A stretch of 64,000 bases of DNA from Nocardioides sp. zg-1230 (GTDB lineage Bacteria; Actinomycetota; Actinomycetes; Propionibacteriales; Nocardioidaceae). Numbering within the stretch: position 1 is the stretch's first letter; each line of letters opens with the position of its first letter. The position numbers and the translations under genes are program-made. The notes beneath the pieces are model-generated. The model ran no database searches. It saw only the letters and a list, made by a program, of their open reading frames with translations, and was not told the origin of the DNA. Location: contig NZ_JABJQZ010000001.1 in NCBI RefSeq assembly GCF_013155335.1, positions 434,001 through 498,000 on the forward strand, read 5' to 3'. This document shows positions 34,506-42,719 of the stretch, piece after piece.

Positions 34506-35600
34506 ATGAACGCCGTGATGACCGTCGACCTCTCCGAGCTCGACGCCTGGTCCGCGCAGGTCCAGCGCGCGAGCGACGACCTGGCCGGCATCGCCCGCAA
34601 CGGCGGCCACGCGCTCGTCCAGACCGACTTCGGTCCCATCCTCGAGACGATGATGGGCGCCTACCACGCGCTCCTCCCGTCGGTGCACCAGTCGCTTGAG
34701 GACAACGGCACCGGGATGCGCGACCACGCGGAGGCCCTGCGGGCCACCGCCCGCGACTTCACGCTGACCGAGGACGGCGTCGTACGTCGCCACCAGGCCG
34801 TCGGCGTCGACGGCCGCGACGGCTCGAGCAGCTTCTGGGACGTCGCCGACACCACGATCCGGCGGGCCGGCCCCACCGAGAGCGGCCTCCCGCAGGTCAG
34901 CTTCGGCTTCCCCTACGACACCGTGTGCGACCTGGTGCGGATGCTCACCGGCTTCGACATCCGCGCCGAGCTCGCCGAGAAGATCGGCGGCGACGTGGTC
35001 GGCGCCTCCAGCCAGGGCTCGTCGTTCGGCGCGCTCGGCCAGGCGGTGCGCGGCGTCGCGTCCAACCTCGAGAGCGGCAGCCGTACGATCTCGCAGACGT
35101 GGCAGGGCGGCGCATCCGACGCGGCCGTCAGGCAGATCGGCGCGTGGGTCGGTTCGCTCGACGCCCAGGCCGGCCAGCTCGTCCAGGTGGGCCAGACCGT
35201 CGTGCAGGTCTGCCGCGACGCGTGGCAGACCGCGCTGGCGGTGGTGCAGTGCGTGAAGGCGGCGGTGCAGACCGTCTCCGCCGCGCTCGCGACGATGAGC
35301 ATCCCCGGCGTCGGCTGGGCGCGCGTCGTGCAGGCCGTCTTCCAGGCGTTCCAGGCCGTGATGAAGGGCTACCAGGCGCTGATGAGGCTCATCGACATGC
35401 TGAAGCAGGTGGGCTCGCTCATCACCACGGTGAAGAGCTTCTTCGACGGCGACCGGGTGCCCGTGTCCACGCCCGGCGTGGCGGTCTCGACCGGTACGCC
35501 GGGCAGCATGACGCGCGACCCCGGCACGGTCGCCACCCCGACCGTCGGCGAGCGCCCCGCTCCGGTGGCACCGGTGGCACCCGCGCCCGCCAGCGCCTAG
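34506..35600 (+). CDS. Two-domain EspC/WXG100-like protein
   Basis: The 364-aa protein has an EspC-like N-terminal part (1-~95, ending HAEALRATARDFTLTEDGVV). A second helical domain carries a WxG turn (Trp199-Gln-Gly201, TWQGGASDAA) as in WXG100 proteins, followed by amphipathic helices to ~335 and a Pro/Ala/Thr tail. Together these suggest a type VII secretion substrate or partner. Start ATG has AGGAG upstream. The stop TAG also begins the -10 of the next gene. Confidence 0.7.
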   Translation: MNAVMTVDLSELDAWSAQVQRASDDLAGIARNGGHALVQTDFGPILETMMGAYHALLPSVHQSLEDNGTGMRDHAEALRATARDFTLTEDGVVRRHQAVGVDGRDGSSSFWDVADTTIRRAGPTESGLPQVSFGFPYDTVCDLVRMLTGFDIRAELAEKIGGDVVGASSQGSSFGALGQAVRGVASNLESGSRTISQTWQGGASDAAVRQIGAWVGSLDAQAGQLVQVGQTVVQVCRDAWQTALAVVQCVKAAVQTVSAALATMSIPGVGWARVVQAVFQAFQAVMKGYQALMRLIDMLKQVGSLITTVKSFFDGDRVPVSTPGVAVSTGTPGSMTRDPGTVATPTVGERPAPVAPVAPAPASA

Positions 35601-35603
35601 CCT
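35598..35603 (+). promoter_or_regulatory. -10 hexamer overlapping upstream stop codon
   Basis: TAGCCT begins with the TAG stop (35598-35600) of the WXG-like gene and lies 7 nt before ATG 35611. Confidence 0.5.
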
Positions 35604-35610
35604 CCGCACC

Positions 35611-36006
35611 ATGAACGACCCCCGCAGCCAGGCCGAGATCCTGGCGGCGATCGGCGCCGCGCGCGAGGACCTGACCTCCAGCCTGGCCGACCTCACGGCG
35701 GCCGTGGAGGAGCTCGAGAAGCGGCCACTGCTCACCGACGAGGAGAAGCAGGCGCTCGAGGAGCAGGCGGAGTCGGGCGAGCTGGGTGAGGACATGCAGG
35801 CCCTCGTGGAGAGGATCCGCCGCGGCGAGGACTCGTGGGAGCAGGTCTTCTCGGGCCAGTCGCCGAACGGCGCACTGCTCCAGGGACACCTGACGCGGAT
35901 GGTCGACGAGCACCAGGAGGACATCGCGCTCGCGTTCGAGGAGCTGATCGAGGAGGAGGAGGCCAAGGGCAACTTCCTCCTCGACGACGTGCCGCCGAGC
36001 GACTGA
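35611..36006 (+). CDS. Acidic helical hypothetical protein
   Basis: The 131-aa protein is strongly acidic and predicted mostly helical (LTSSLADLTAAVEELEKR, EEKQALEEQAESGELGEDMQALVERI), ending with an EELIEEEEAKGNF stretch. It could be a chaperone-like or coiled-coil partner of the adjacent WXG-like protein (inference from position). No family recognised. Confidence 0.65.
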   Translation: MNDPRSQAEILAAIGAAREDLTSSLADLTAAVEELEKRPLLTDEEKQALEEQAESGELGEDMQALVERIRRGEDSWEQVFSGQSPNGALLQGHLTRMVDEHQEDIALAFEELIEEEEAKGNFLLDDVPPSD

Positions 36007-36011
36007 GGGTC

Positions 36012-36031
36012 GAACTACAGACCTGTAGTTC
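36012..36031. repeat. 20-bp palindrome
   Basis: GAACTACAG and CTGTAGTTC, separated by AC, form a perfect palindrome 5 bp after the stop of the acidic protein gene and about 90 bp before the DUF1906 gene. It could be an operator or a short terminator. Confidence 0.55.
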
Positions 36032-36034
36032 TGG

Positions 36035-36048
36035 CGAACGTCTGTTAC
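36035..36048 (+). promoter_or_regulatory. Weak LexA-box-like site
   Basis: CGAAC-GTCT-GTTAC resembles the actinobacterial SOS box CGAACNNNNGTTCG but lacks symmetry in the right half. Confidence 0.2.
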
Positions 36049-36119
36049 GCGTGTGACTCGTGTGGTTCTCTGGGTGCGCCTGACCCGCGTCCCGCCCCTT
36101 CCCCGCCTCGGAGTCACCC

Positions 36120-37502
36120 ATGCGCCGCGCCCGCCAGCCCCGACCTCGTACGTCGCTCCGGACCATCACCGCCGCCCTCGCGCTGGTGCTCGCCGCGCCC
36201 CTCGTCGGCTCCGCTCCCGCGACGGCGGACGAGACCGCGCCCCAGGCGCGCAAGCTCGCCTCGCAGCGCCAGATCGCCCTCGCCACCCCGGGCGACTTCA
36301 CCGGCTACGGCTTCGACCAGTGCGTCGCCCCGACCCAGTCGGCGATGGACGCCTGGTGGAAGAAGTCTCCGTTCACCGCCGTCGGCATCTACATCTCCGG
36401 CGACTCCCGCGCCTGCCGCACGCAGCCGAACCTCAGCCCCACCTGGGTGGCCACCCAGGTCGCGCGCGGCTGGCGGCTGCTGCCGATCGCGCTCGGCCCG
36501 CAGGCCTCCTGCCAGCCGCGGTTCCCGCGCTACAAGGACGACTTCAAGATCTCCCCGAGCCCGACCGGGGGCTATGCGACGGCCGCCGCGCAGGGTGCGG
36601 CCGAGGCCGACAAGAACGCCGCCGACGCGGCGTCGTACGGCATCGGCGCGGGCAGCACCATCTGGTACGACCTCGAGGGCTTCAACCTCGGCGACACCCA
36701 CTGCCGCGAGTCCGCGCTGGTCTTCACCTCCGCGTGGGTCACCCGGATCAAGGTGCTCGGCTACACCGCCGGCTTCTACTCCAGCGCCAGCTCGGGCATC
36801 AAGATGCTCGACGACGCGCGCCGGCTGCGGCCCGGCCAGTTCGCCCTCCCGGACCGCATCTGGATCGCCCGCTGGGACGGCGCGGCCAACACCTCGACGA
36901 CGTACATCCCCGAGGACGGCTGGCGTCCCGGTGGCCGGATGAAGCAGTACCTCGGCGGCCACAACGAGACGTGGGGCGGCGTGACGATCAACATCGACAG
37001 CAACTTCATCGACCTCGGCGCCGGCTCGCAGCCCCGGCCCGAGGGCCGCTGCCCCGGCACCCGGCTGGGCTATTGGAAGTACCCGAAGCTCTCCCCCACC
37101 TCCGCCCGCGCGACCAGGGTCAAGGTCCTGCAGTGCCTGCTCACCGAGCAGGGCACCTACTCCGGCCCGGTCAACGGGTCGTACGACGCCCCCACCGTCG
37201 CGGCGGCCCGCGCCTGGCAGTCCGCCCGCAAGTTCACCCCGAGCGACACCTTCTCCAAGCGGCACTGGACCGCGCTGCTCGCCGCCGGAGCCCGTACGAC
37301 GCTCAAGCGCGGGTCGGTCGACGAGTCGGTCCACCGGCTCCAGCGGGCCCTCAACGCCGCCGGGGCGGGGCGCTTCCGGGCGACCGGCGTGTTCGACGCC
37401 AAGACCGAGGCGGCCGTGCGGACCTACCAGAAGCGGCTCGGGATCGGCGTCTCGGGCGTCGCCACGCGGCAGACCTGGAACAAGCTGCAGCAGGGTCGCT
37501 GA
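36120..37502 (+). CDS. Secreted DUF1906 (Rv2525c-like) protein with two peptidoglycan-binding repeats
   Basis: The 460-aa exported protein has a signal peptide (basic start, then AALALVLAAPLVGSAPATA, cleavage near 36). A DUF1906 glycoside-hydrolase-like TIM-barrel domain covers about 55-305 (TGYGFDQCVAPTQSAMDAW, AVGIYISG, IWYDLEGF, GFYSSASSG, NIDSNFID). Two PG_binding_1 repeats follow (~325-390 and 395-458). The acidic residues of WYDLEG and FDQC match likely active-site positions of this family. It probably remodels or binds the cell wall. Confidence 0.88.
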   Translation: MRRARQPRPRTSLRTITAALALVLAAPLVGSAPATADETAPQARKLASQRQIALATPGDFTGYGFDQCVAPTQSAMDAWWKKSPFTAVGIYISGDSRACRTQPNLSPTWVATQVARGWRLLPIALGPQASCQPRFPRYKDDFKISPSPTGGYATAAAQGAAEADKNAADAASYGIGAGSTIWYDLEGFNLGDTHCRESALVFTSAWVTRIKVLGYTAGFYSSASSGIKMLDDARRLRPGQFALPDRIWIARWDGAANTSTTYIPEDGWRPGGRMKQYLGGHNETWGGVTINIDSNFIDLGAGSQPRPEGRCPGTRLGYWKYPKLSPTSARATRVKVLQCLLTEQGTYSGPVNGSYDAPTVAAARAWQSARKFTPSDTFSKRHWTALLAAGARTTLKRGSVDESVHRLQRALNAAGAGRFRATGVFDAKTEAAVRTYQKRLGIGVSGVATRQTWNKLQQGR

Positions 37503-37539
37503 CCGCCGCCGCCTCTCCTACCGGCGCCCGACGAAGACG

Positions 37540-37995
37540 TCAGACGGGCGGGCCGACGACCAGCGCCACGCCCGTCAGGCCGACGACCGCGACCAGGCCG
37601 ACGAGCGCGCCCTGGGCCGGACGGCGGACCAGCCAGGCCGTGAGCTTCTCGAGGAGGCCGTGCGGCGCGTCGGAGCGCAGGCGCCAGGCGTCGCCGAGCA
37701 GCCCCGCGCGCTCGGCGTACCGCTCGAAGGGGACGGTGGCGAAGGGCGGCACGGCCGCACCCAGGCCCAGCGCCAGGCGGCTGACCGGCCACTTCTGGTC
37801 GACGAAGAGCAGTGCGGTCACGAGGCAGTAGGCGATGAACACGACGCCGTGGACCATGCCGAAGACCTGCACGCCGAGCTCGGTGGTCTCGGTGACGTAC
37901 TTGAGGAACATGCCGGTCAGCAGCAGCGCCCAGGTGACGGCCTCGGCGCGCGCGACGAGACGGTGGAGACGGGTCGGGCTCATGCGGTCGTTCAT
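37540..37995 (-). CDS. DUF3817 membrane protein
   Basis: The 151-aa protein has three or four helices. It has the DUF3817 pattern: [32 protein letters not shown] with a conserved His, and [10 protein letters not shown]. It overlaps purQ (ATGA) and is probably co-translated. A link to purine synthesis is not known; the coupling may be simple co-expression. Confidence 0.8.
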   Translation of the reverse strand: MNDRMSPTRLHRLVARAEAVTWALLLTGMFLKYVTETTELGVQVFGMVHGVVFIAYCLVTALLFVDQKWPVSRLALGLGAAVPPFATVPFERYAERAGLLGDAWRLRSDAPHGLLEKLTAWLVRRPAQGALVGLVAVVGLTGVALVVGPPV

Positions 37996-38660
37996 GCAAA
38001 GGCCTTCTCGGCGAGCGAGGTGAAGAAGCCGAGCCCGTCGGTGCCGGGTCCGGTGAGGTCCTCGACCGCGTGCTCGGGGTGGGGCATCAGGCCGACGACG
38101 TTGCCGCGCTCGTTGGAGATGCCGGCGATGTCGCGCAGCGAGCCGTTGGGGTTGTCGCCGAGGTAGCGGGCGACGACGCGGCCCTCACCCTCGAGCCGGT
38201 CGAGGGTCGCCTCGTCGGCGACGAACCCGCCCTCGCCGTTCTTGAGCACGATCGTGACCTCGGCGCCCGCGGCATAGGCCGAGGTCCACGGGGTGTCGAC
38301 GCGCTCGATGCGCAGGCGCTGGTCGCGGCAGACGAACTTGCGGTGGTCGTTGCGGATCAGCGCGCCGGGCAGCAGGTGGGACTCGCAGAGGATCTGGAAG
38401 CCGTTGCAGATGCCGAGCACGGGCAGGCCCTTGCCGGCTGCCTCGACGACCGACGTCATGACGGGCGCGAAGCGCGAGATGGCGCCGCAGCGGAGGTAGT
38501 CGCCGTACGAGAAACCGCCCGGCAGCACGACCGCGTCGACGCCCCTGAGGTCGTCGTCGCCGTGCCACAGCGCGACCGCCTCGTTGCCGCCGATGGTGAC
38601 CGCGCGGCGCGCATCGACGTCGTCGAGCGAACCGGGGAAGGTGACGACGCCGACCTTCAT
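37992..38660 (-). CDS. purQ: FGAM synthase glutaminase subunit PurQ
   Basis: PurQ releases ammonia from glutamine for PurL. The 222-aa class I glutamine amidotransferase has the nucleophile in GICNGFQ (Cys near 84) and PHPEHAVE containing the catalytic His and Glu. [10 protein letters not shown] and GNENGEGGF-like segments are also conserved. It overlaps purS (ATGA) and the DUF3817 gene. Confidence 0.96.
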   Translation of the reverse strand: MKVGVVTFPGSLDDVDARRAVTIGGNEAVALWHGDDDLRGVDAVVLPGGFSYGDYLRCGAISRFAPVMTSVVEAAGKGLPVLGICNGFQILCESHLLPGALIRNDHRKFVCRDQRLRIERVDTPWTSAYAAGAEVTIVLKNGEGGFVADEATLDRLEGEGRVVARYLGDNPNGSLRDIAGISNERGNVVGLMPHPEHAVEDLTGPGTDGLGFFTSLAEKAFA

Positions 38661-38941
38661 GCGCGGCCGGCCTCGTGCGCGACCTCGGCGACCGAGTGCT
38701 CCTCGACGTGGACCTCGAAGTCCTCGATCACCGGGTTGGACAGCAGCGTGCCGGCGACCTTCTCGATCTCGGCGAGCACCGCTTCGGTGATCTCGCCGTC
38801 GACCTGCAGCTCGAACCGCTTGCCCTGCCGGACGTCGGTGACGAGGTCGAACCCGAGCCGGGGCAGTGCACCGAGCACCGCCTTGCCCTGGGGGTCGAGG
38901 ATCTCGGGCTTGGGCATGACGTCGACGACGACTCGGGCCAC
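38657..38941 (-). CDS. purS: FGAM synthase subunit PurS
   Basis: This 94-aa PurS bridges PurQ and PurL. It reads [21 protein letters not shown] at the start and [10 protein letters not shown] in the middle, the family core. I start at GTG 38941, with AGGAG about 8 nt upstream, not at the downstream ATG in VMPKP, because the beta strand VARVVVDV belongs to the fold. Its stop overlaps the purQ start. Confidence 0.94.
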   Translation of the reverse strand: MARVVVDVMPKPEILDPQGKAVLGALPRLGFDLVTDVRQGKRFELQVDGEITEAVLAEIEKVAGTLLSNPVIEDFEVHVEEHSVAEVAHEAGRA

Positions 38942-39079
38942 GGGGATGCTCCTGGGTGACAGGGTGGGGCGGGCGGTCCCGATTCTAGTGAGCCGTCGTG
39001 CGAGGGCGCTCGGCGGGCATGACGGTGGACGGACCGGGTACGCGAGGGGTGACGGCGCGACGCGGCGACGGGAGCTCAC

Positions 39080-39904
39080 ATGGCACGGATCGGCATCTCC
39101 GGCTGGCGGTACGCCGGCTGGCGCAGCCACTTCTACCCGGCCGGGCTGCCGCAGCGCCTCGAGCTGGCCTACGTGGGCGAGCGGCTCACCACCGTCGAGG
39201 TGAACGGCTCGTTCTACTCCCTGCAGCGGCCGTCGAGCTGGCGGTCGTGGGCCGAGCAGGTCCCCGAGGACTTCGTCTTCGCGGTCAAGGGTCCGCGCTT
39301 CGTCACCCACATGAAGAAGCTCAACGACGTCGAGGCGCCGCTCGGCACCTTCCTCGCCTCCGGGGTGCTGTCGCTGGGCGAACGGCTCGGGCCGGTCCTG
39401 TGGCAGCTGCCGCCCAACCTCGGCTTCCACCCCGACCGCCTCGCCGCGTTCTTCGACCTGCTGCCGCGCACCACCTCCGCCGCGTCGTCGTACGCCGTCG
39501 CGCACCACGACGCGGGCAAGCTCAAGGAGCCCGCCGACACCGCCACGCCGGTCGACCGGCCGCTGCACCACGTGCTCGAGGTCCGGCACCCCTCCTTCCG
39601 CACGCCCGAGTTCTGCGAGCTGCTGCGCGCCCACGACATCGGGATGGTGGTCGCCGACTCGGCGGGCACGTGGCCGATGTTCGACGAGGTGACGAGCGGC
39701 GTCGCCTACGTCCGGCTCCACGGGGACACCGAGCTCTACGCCAGCGGCTACTCCCCCGCCGCCCTCGACCACTGGGCCGAGAAGGTGCGTGGCTGGGAGG
39801 CCGACGGGCTCGACGTCTACGTCTACTTCGACAACGACGCCAAGGTGCACGCCCCCTTCGACGCCATCGCGCTCCAGGAGCGGCTGGGGGTCGGCCCGGC
39901 GTGA
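39080..39904 (+). CDS. DUF72 family protein
   Basis: The 274-aa protein is a TIM-barrel-type DUF72 member: RIGISGWRYAGWRSHFYP, TTVEVNGSFYSLQRPSSWRSW, FAVKGPRFVTHMKKL, LWQLPPNLGFH and YVRLHGDTELYASGYS. DUF72 proteins are widespread and often near DNA-repair or nucleotide genes, but the activity is not settled. Start ATG has GGGAG upstream. It converges on the nuclease-like gene with a matched inverted repeat between them. Confidence 0.85.
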   Translation: MARIGISGWRYAGWRSHFYPAGLPQRLELAYVGERLTTVEVNGSFYSLQRPSSWRSWAEQVPEDFVFAVKGPRFVTHMKKLNDVEAPLGTFLASGVLSLGERLGPVLWQLPPNLGFHPDRLAAFFDLLPRTTSAASSYAVAHHDAGKLKEPADTATPVDRPLHHVLEVRHPSFRTPEFCELLRAHDIGMVVADSAGTWPMFDEVTSGVAYVRLHGDTELYASGYSPAALDHWAEKVRGWEADGLDVYVYFDNDAKVHAPFDAIALQERLGVGPA

Positions 39905-39910
39905 CCTGCT

Positions 39911-39961
39911 GGGGAACGAGATGCAGGCCGATCGGCGTGCTGAGCCTGTATCTGGTTCCCC
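39911..39961. repeat. Inverted-repeat element, GGGGAACGAG family (copy 1)
   Basis: Arms 39911-39928 and 39944-39961 match over 18 bp with two mismatches. The left arm reads GGGGAACGAG and the right, reverse-complemented, GGGGAACCAG. A second copy lies at 40870 on the other side of the nuclease gene. Confidence 0.8.
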
Positions 39962-39963
39962 AC

Positions 39964-40803
39964 TCACTCCAAGGACCTGTAGTGGTCGAGCATCATCGCG
40001 TCGCTCACAGCCTCGTCCGGATGCGCGAGCGGCGGCGCGGGCACGAACCGACCCAGCCGCCACGGCCGCTCGCCGGCCGGCAGCCACGACGCACGCGAGC
40101 GGGCCGACTGCATGCGCTGGCGCCACACTCGCTCGCTGTCACCCGCGACGATCACGAAACCCTCCAGGCCGACGTCACGCAGCGCTGCGGCGCGCGCCTC
40201 GTCGCGACGCTGCCGGTCACGGCTGCGGTGCGCGGCGCCTTTGTACTCACCGTAGGTGCCCGACGCGTCCTCCACCAGGTCGACGACCGCGATCACGCGA
40301 CCGGACAGGTCGATCACCTCACGATTCATGAGCGGTCGGGGGAACCTGAGGTCTCCCTCCCAGACCTGCAGCATCTCCGACTCCTTGGGCGAACGACACT
40401 CGGCGCAGGCGCGCTCGATGGCGTACGACGCCACGGCCGGCAGGCGTCGTCGACCGCGCGCCGCCTCCCGCAACCGGGCCAGGTCGACGACCCCCGCTGC
40501 CAGCGCCATGTCGACCGCGACGCCGGCGCGGCGCGCGGAGGTCGCCCGGCGCAGCTCGTGCAGCAGGGCGGTCTCGGACGGAGCGCACGGGATGCCGCCC
40601 GGCGTGAGTCGCGTCGCTGCCTCGAGAATGCGCTGCTCGACCGTCAGCGGGACGTCCGCCGGCACGACCAGTCCGTAGCTGGTGGTACGCCAGCGAGGTC
40701 CCGACGCAGTGCCGCGGGGAGGACCCGCGCACCCCGTGGGATCGGCGCGGACCGGACGCACCAGCCCGGTGGGCGGCACGCAGCACGGATGGAAGTCGGA
40801 CAT
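39964..40803 (-). CDS. Putative PD-(D/E)XK / DUF559-like endonuclease-domain protein
   Basis: The 279-aa protein has an AbiEi/HTH-like N-terminal region (~50-130, WRTTSYGLVVP, LTVEQRILEAATRL). The C-terminal part carries the order Glu141 (SPKESE), Asp175 (VIAVVDLVE) and Glu186-x-Lys188 (GEYKG), which fits a PD-(D/E)XK nuclease core as in DUF559 proteins. Such genes are common, often lone, in actinobacteria and their role is uncertain. It is flanked on both sides by members of one inverted-repeat family. Confidence 0.6.
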   Translation of the reverse strand: MSDFHPCCVPPTGLVRPVRADPTGCAGPPRGTASGPRWRTTSYGLVVPADVPLTVEQRILEAATRLTPGGIPCAPSETALLHELRRATSARRAGVAVDMALAAGVVDLARLREAARGRRRLPAVASYAIERACAECRSPKESEMLQVWEGDLRFPRPLMNREVIDLSGRVIAVVDLVEDASGTYGEYKGAAHRSRDRQRRDEARAAALRDVGLEGFVIVAGDSERVWRQRMQSARSRASWLPAGERPWRLGRFVPAPPLAHPDEAVSDAMMLDHYRSLE

Positions 40804-40869
40804 GCCTCACGCATGCCCCGGCGGCCGCGGCGTACGCCTGTGAGCCAGAACCTGTGGACGACGGCCCGT

Positions 40870-40920
40870 GGGGAACGAGAAGCAGGCGGATCGCGAAGAT
40901 CTCCCTGCACCTGGTTCCCC
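40870..40920. repeat. Inverted-repeat element, GGGGAACGAG family (copy 2)
   Basis: Arms 40870-40886 and 40904-40920 share GGGGAACGAG/CTGGTTCCCC with three mismatches; the G-versus-C difference at position 8 is the same as in copy 1. Confidence 0.8.
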
Positions 40921-40936
40921 AACGGGACGGCGTACG

Positions 40937-41122
40937 TCACTCCCGCCGGCGCGCCGCCACGATGACGAGGGCCACGCCGAAGCCGGCGAGGATCGGGCCG
41001 ATGATCGCCCAGATGCTCTGGTCGGTCATCGCGCTGCCCTCGATGTAGCCGAGGCCCTGGCCGGTCCAGATGGCGCCCGTCACCACCATGATCGCGCCGA
41101 GCGCGATGCCGAGTGCGCGCAT
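40937..41122 (-). CDS. 61-aa two-span membrane protein
   Basis: Two helices (LGIALGAIMVVTGAIWTGQGLGYI and WAIIGPILAGFGVALVIVAA) followed by Arg-rich end RRRE. ATG 41122 shares one base with the TGA of the acyl-CoA ligase gene, so it is translationally coupled. Small proteins of this pattern are common in actinobacteria; function is unknown. Confidence 0.7.
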   Translation of the reverse strand: MRALGIALGAIMVVTGAIWTGQGLGYIEGSAMTDQSIWAIIGPILAGFGVALVIVAARRRE

Positions 41123-42687
41123 CAGGCGAGCTCGCGCTTGAGGATCTTGCCGGTCGCGGTCATCGGCAGCGCGTCGACGAACTCGACGATGCGGGGGTAC
41201 TTGTAGGCGGCCATCTGCTCCTTGCCCCACGCGACGAGCTCGTCCTCGGTCACGGTGGCGCCGTCCTTGCGGATGACCACGGCCTTGATCTCCTCGCCGT
41301 GGCTCTCGTGGGGCACGCCGATGACGGCCGCGAGCGAGACGTCGGGGTGCGTGAGGAGGACCTCCTCGATCTCGCGCGGGTACACGTTGTAGCCGCCGCG
41401 GATGATCATGTCCTTGGACCGGTCGACGATGTAGTACCAGCCGTCGGCGTCCTTGCGGCCGAGGTCGCCGGAGCGGAACCAGCCGTCCACGATGGCCTCG
41501 GCGGTCGCGTCGGGGCGCCCGTAGTAGCCCTTCATGATGTTGGGGCCCTTGATCGCGATCTCGCCCACCACGTCGTCGCCGTCGCCGAGGTCCTCGCGCA
41601 CGCCGGGCTCGGGGTTGATCAGCTTCATCTCGACGCCGGGGATCGGCTTGCCGATCGAGCCGACGCGCACGGGCTCGCCCCACACGGAGAAGCTGGCGAC
41701 CGGCGAGGTCTCGGAGAGGCCGTAGCCCTCGAGGATGGTCACGCCGAAGCGGTGCTCGAACTCCTTGTGCACCTCCACCGGCAGCGCCGAGCCGCCCGCG
41801 ACGGCCACCCGGACCTGGTCGGCGACCTTCTTCACGTCCACGCCGGAGTCGTCGAGCGCACCGAGCAGCCCCCAGTACATCGTCGGGACGCCGGCGAAGA
41901 ACGTCACGCCCTCCTGCTCCATCAGCGTCAGCGCCGGGCCGGCCTCGAAGCGCGGCAGCAGCACGACGGTCCCGCCGAAGGCGAAGCCGGCGTTCATGAT
42001 CACCGTCTGACCGAAGGAGTGGAAGAGCGGCAGGACGCACAGGAGCGTGTCGGGGTTGTCGCTGTCGGCGCCGAAGAGGGCGTCGCTGGCCAGTGCGTTG
42101 GAGATCATGTTGCGGTGCATCAGCTCGGCGCCCTTGGGCTGGCCCGTGGTGCCCGAGGTGTAGAGGATGACGGCGGTGTCGTCGCCGTCGACCTCGCGCG
42201 ACTCGAAGACCGGCGACTGCCCCTTCAGGGCCTGACCGAGCGTCTCGGTGCCCTCGATGGGCGACTCCGCACTCGGGTCCGCGGTGATGACGAAGAAGTG
42301 CTCGCACGAGTCGGTCTGCTCGAAGCCGGCGTGGCCCTCCGCACCGATCGGCAGCTCGGGCGTGCCCTGGAAGCAGAAGTAGGCCTTCGCGTCCGAGTCG
42401 TCGAGGTGGTAGGCCACCTCGCGTCCCTTGAGCAGCACGTTGAGCGGCACCACGGTCGCGCCGGCCTTGAGGATGCCGTAGTAGACGATCGGGAAGTACG
42501 GCAGGTTGGGGCAGCTCAGCGCCACCTTGTCGCCCGGCTCGATGCCGCGCGAGACCAGCAGGTTGGCGACCTGGTTGGCGGCGGCGTCGACCTGGGCGTA
42601 GGTCAGGCGGGTGTCGCCCAGCACGACCGCCGTACGGTCCGGGTGGGCCTGGGCGGAGCCTTCGAGCAGCGAGGAGAGGTTCGGCAT
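41122..42687 (-). CDS. Long-chain fatty acid-CoA ligase (AMP-forming)
   Basis: The 521-aa adenylate-forming enzyme activates a fatty acid to acyl-CoA. The AMP-binding motif YTSGTTGQPKG is near 172, GYGLSETSP follows, then YYIVDRSKDMIIRGGYNVYPREIEEVL (acyl-CoA signature). The catalytic lysine lies in ATGKILKREL at the C-terminus. No membrane segment. Chain-length preference cannot be read. Leaderless: TAGGTT lies 6 nt before ATG. Confidence 0.92.
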   Translation of the reverse strand: MPNLSSLLEGSAQAHPDRTAVVLGDTRLTYAQVDAAANQVANLLVSRGIEPGDKVALSCPNLPYFPIVYYGILKAGATVVPLNVLLKGREVAYHLDDSDAKAYFCFQGTPELPIGAEGHAGFEQTDSCEHFFVITADPSAESPIEGTETLGQALKGQSPVFESREVDGDDTAVILYTSGTTGQPKGAELMHRNMISNALASDALFGADSDNPDTLLCVLPLFHSFGQTVIMNAGFAFGGTVVLLPRFEAGPALTLMEQEGVTFFAGVPTMYWGLLGALDDSGVDVKKVADQVRVAVAGGSALPVEVHKEFEHRFGVTILEGYGLSETSPVASFSVWGEPVRVGSIGKPIPGVEMKLINPEPGVREDLGDGDDVVGEIAIKGPNIMKGYYGRPDATAEAIVDGWFRSGDLGRKDADGWYYIVDRSKDMIIRGGYNVYPREIEEVLLTHPDVSLAAVIGVPHESHGEEIKAVVIRKDGATVTEDELVAWGKEQMAAYKYPRIVEFVDALPMTATGKILKRELA

Positions 42688-42693
42688 GGCGCC

Positions 42694-42699
42694 AACCTA
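42694..42699 (-). promoter_or_regulatory. -10 hexamer of leaderless acyl-CoA ligase gene
   Basis: TAGGTT lies 6 nt before ATG 42687. Confidence 0.55.
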
Positions 42700-42719
42700 C
42701 TCAGGGGTGGTGAGCACCG

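Noticed and set aside
36035..36048. Functional SOS box
   Set aside because: Right half deviates from the consensus and the downstream gene is not a known SOS gene; kept only as a low-confidence site.
39911..40920. Insertion sequence with terminal inverted repeats around the nuclease gene
   Set aside because: The flanking elements are themselves hairpins in the same arrangement rather than opposite single arms, there is no target duplication visible, and the enzyme is not a known transposase.
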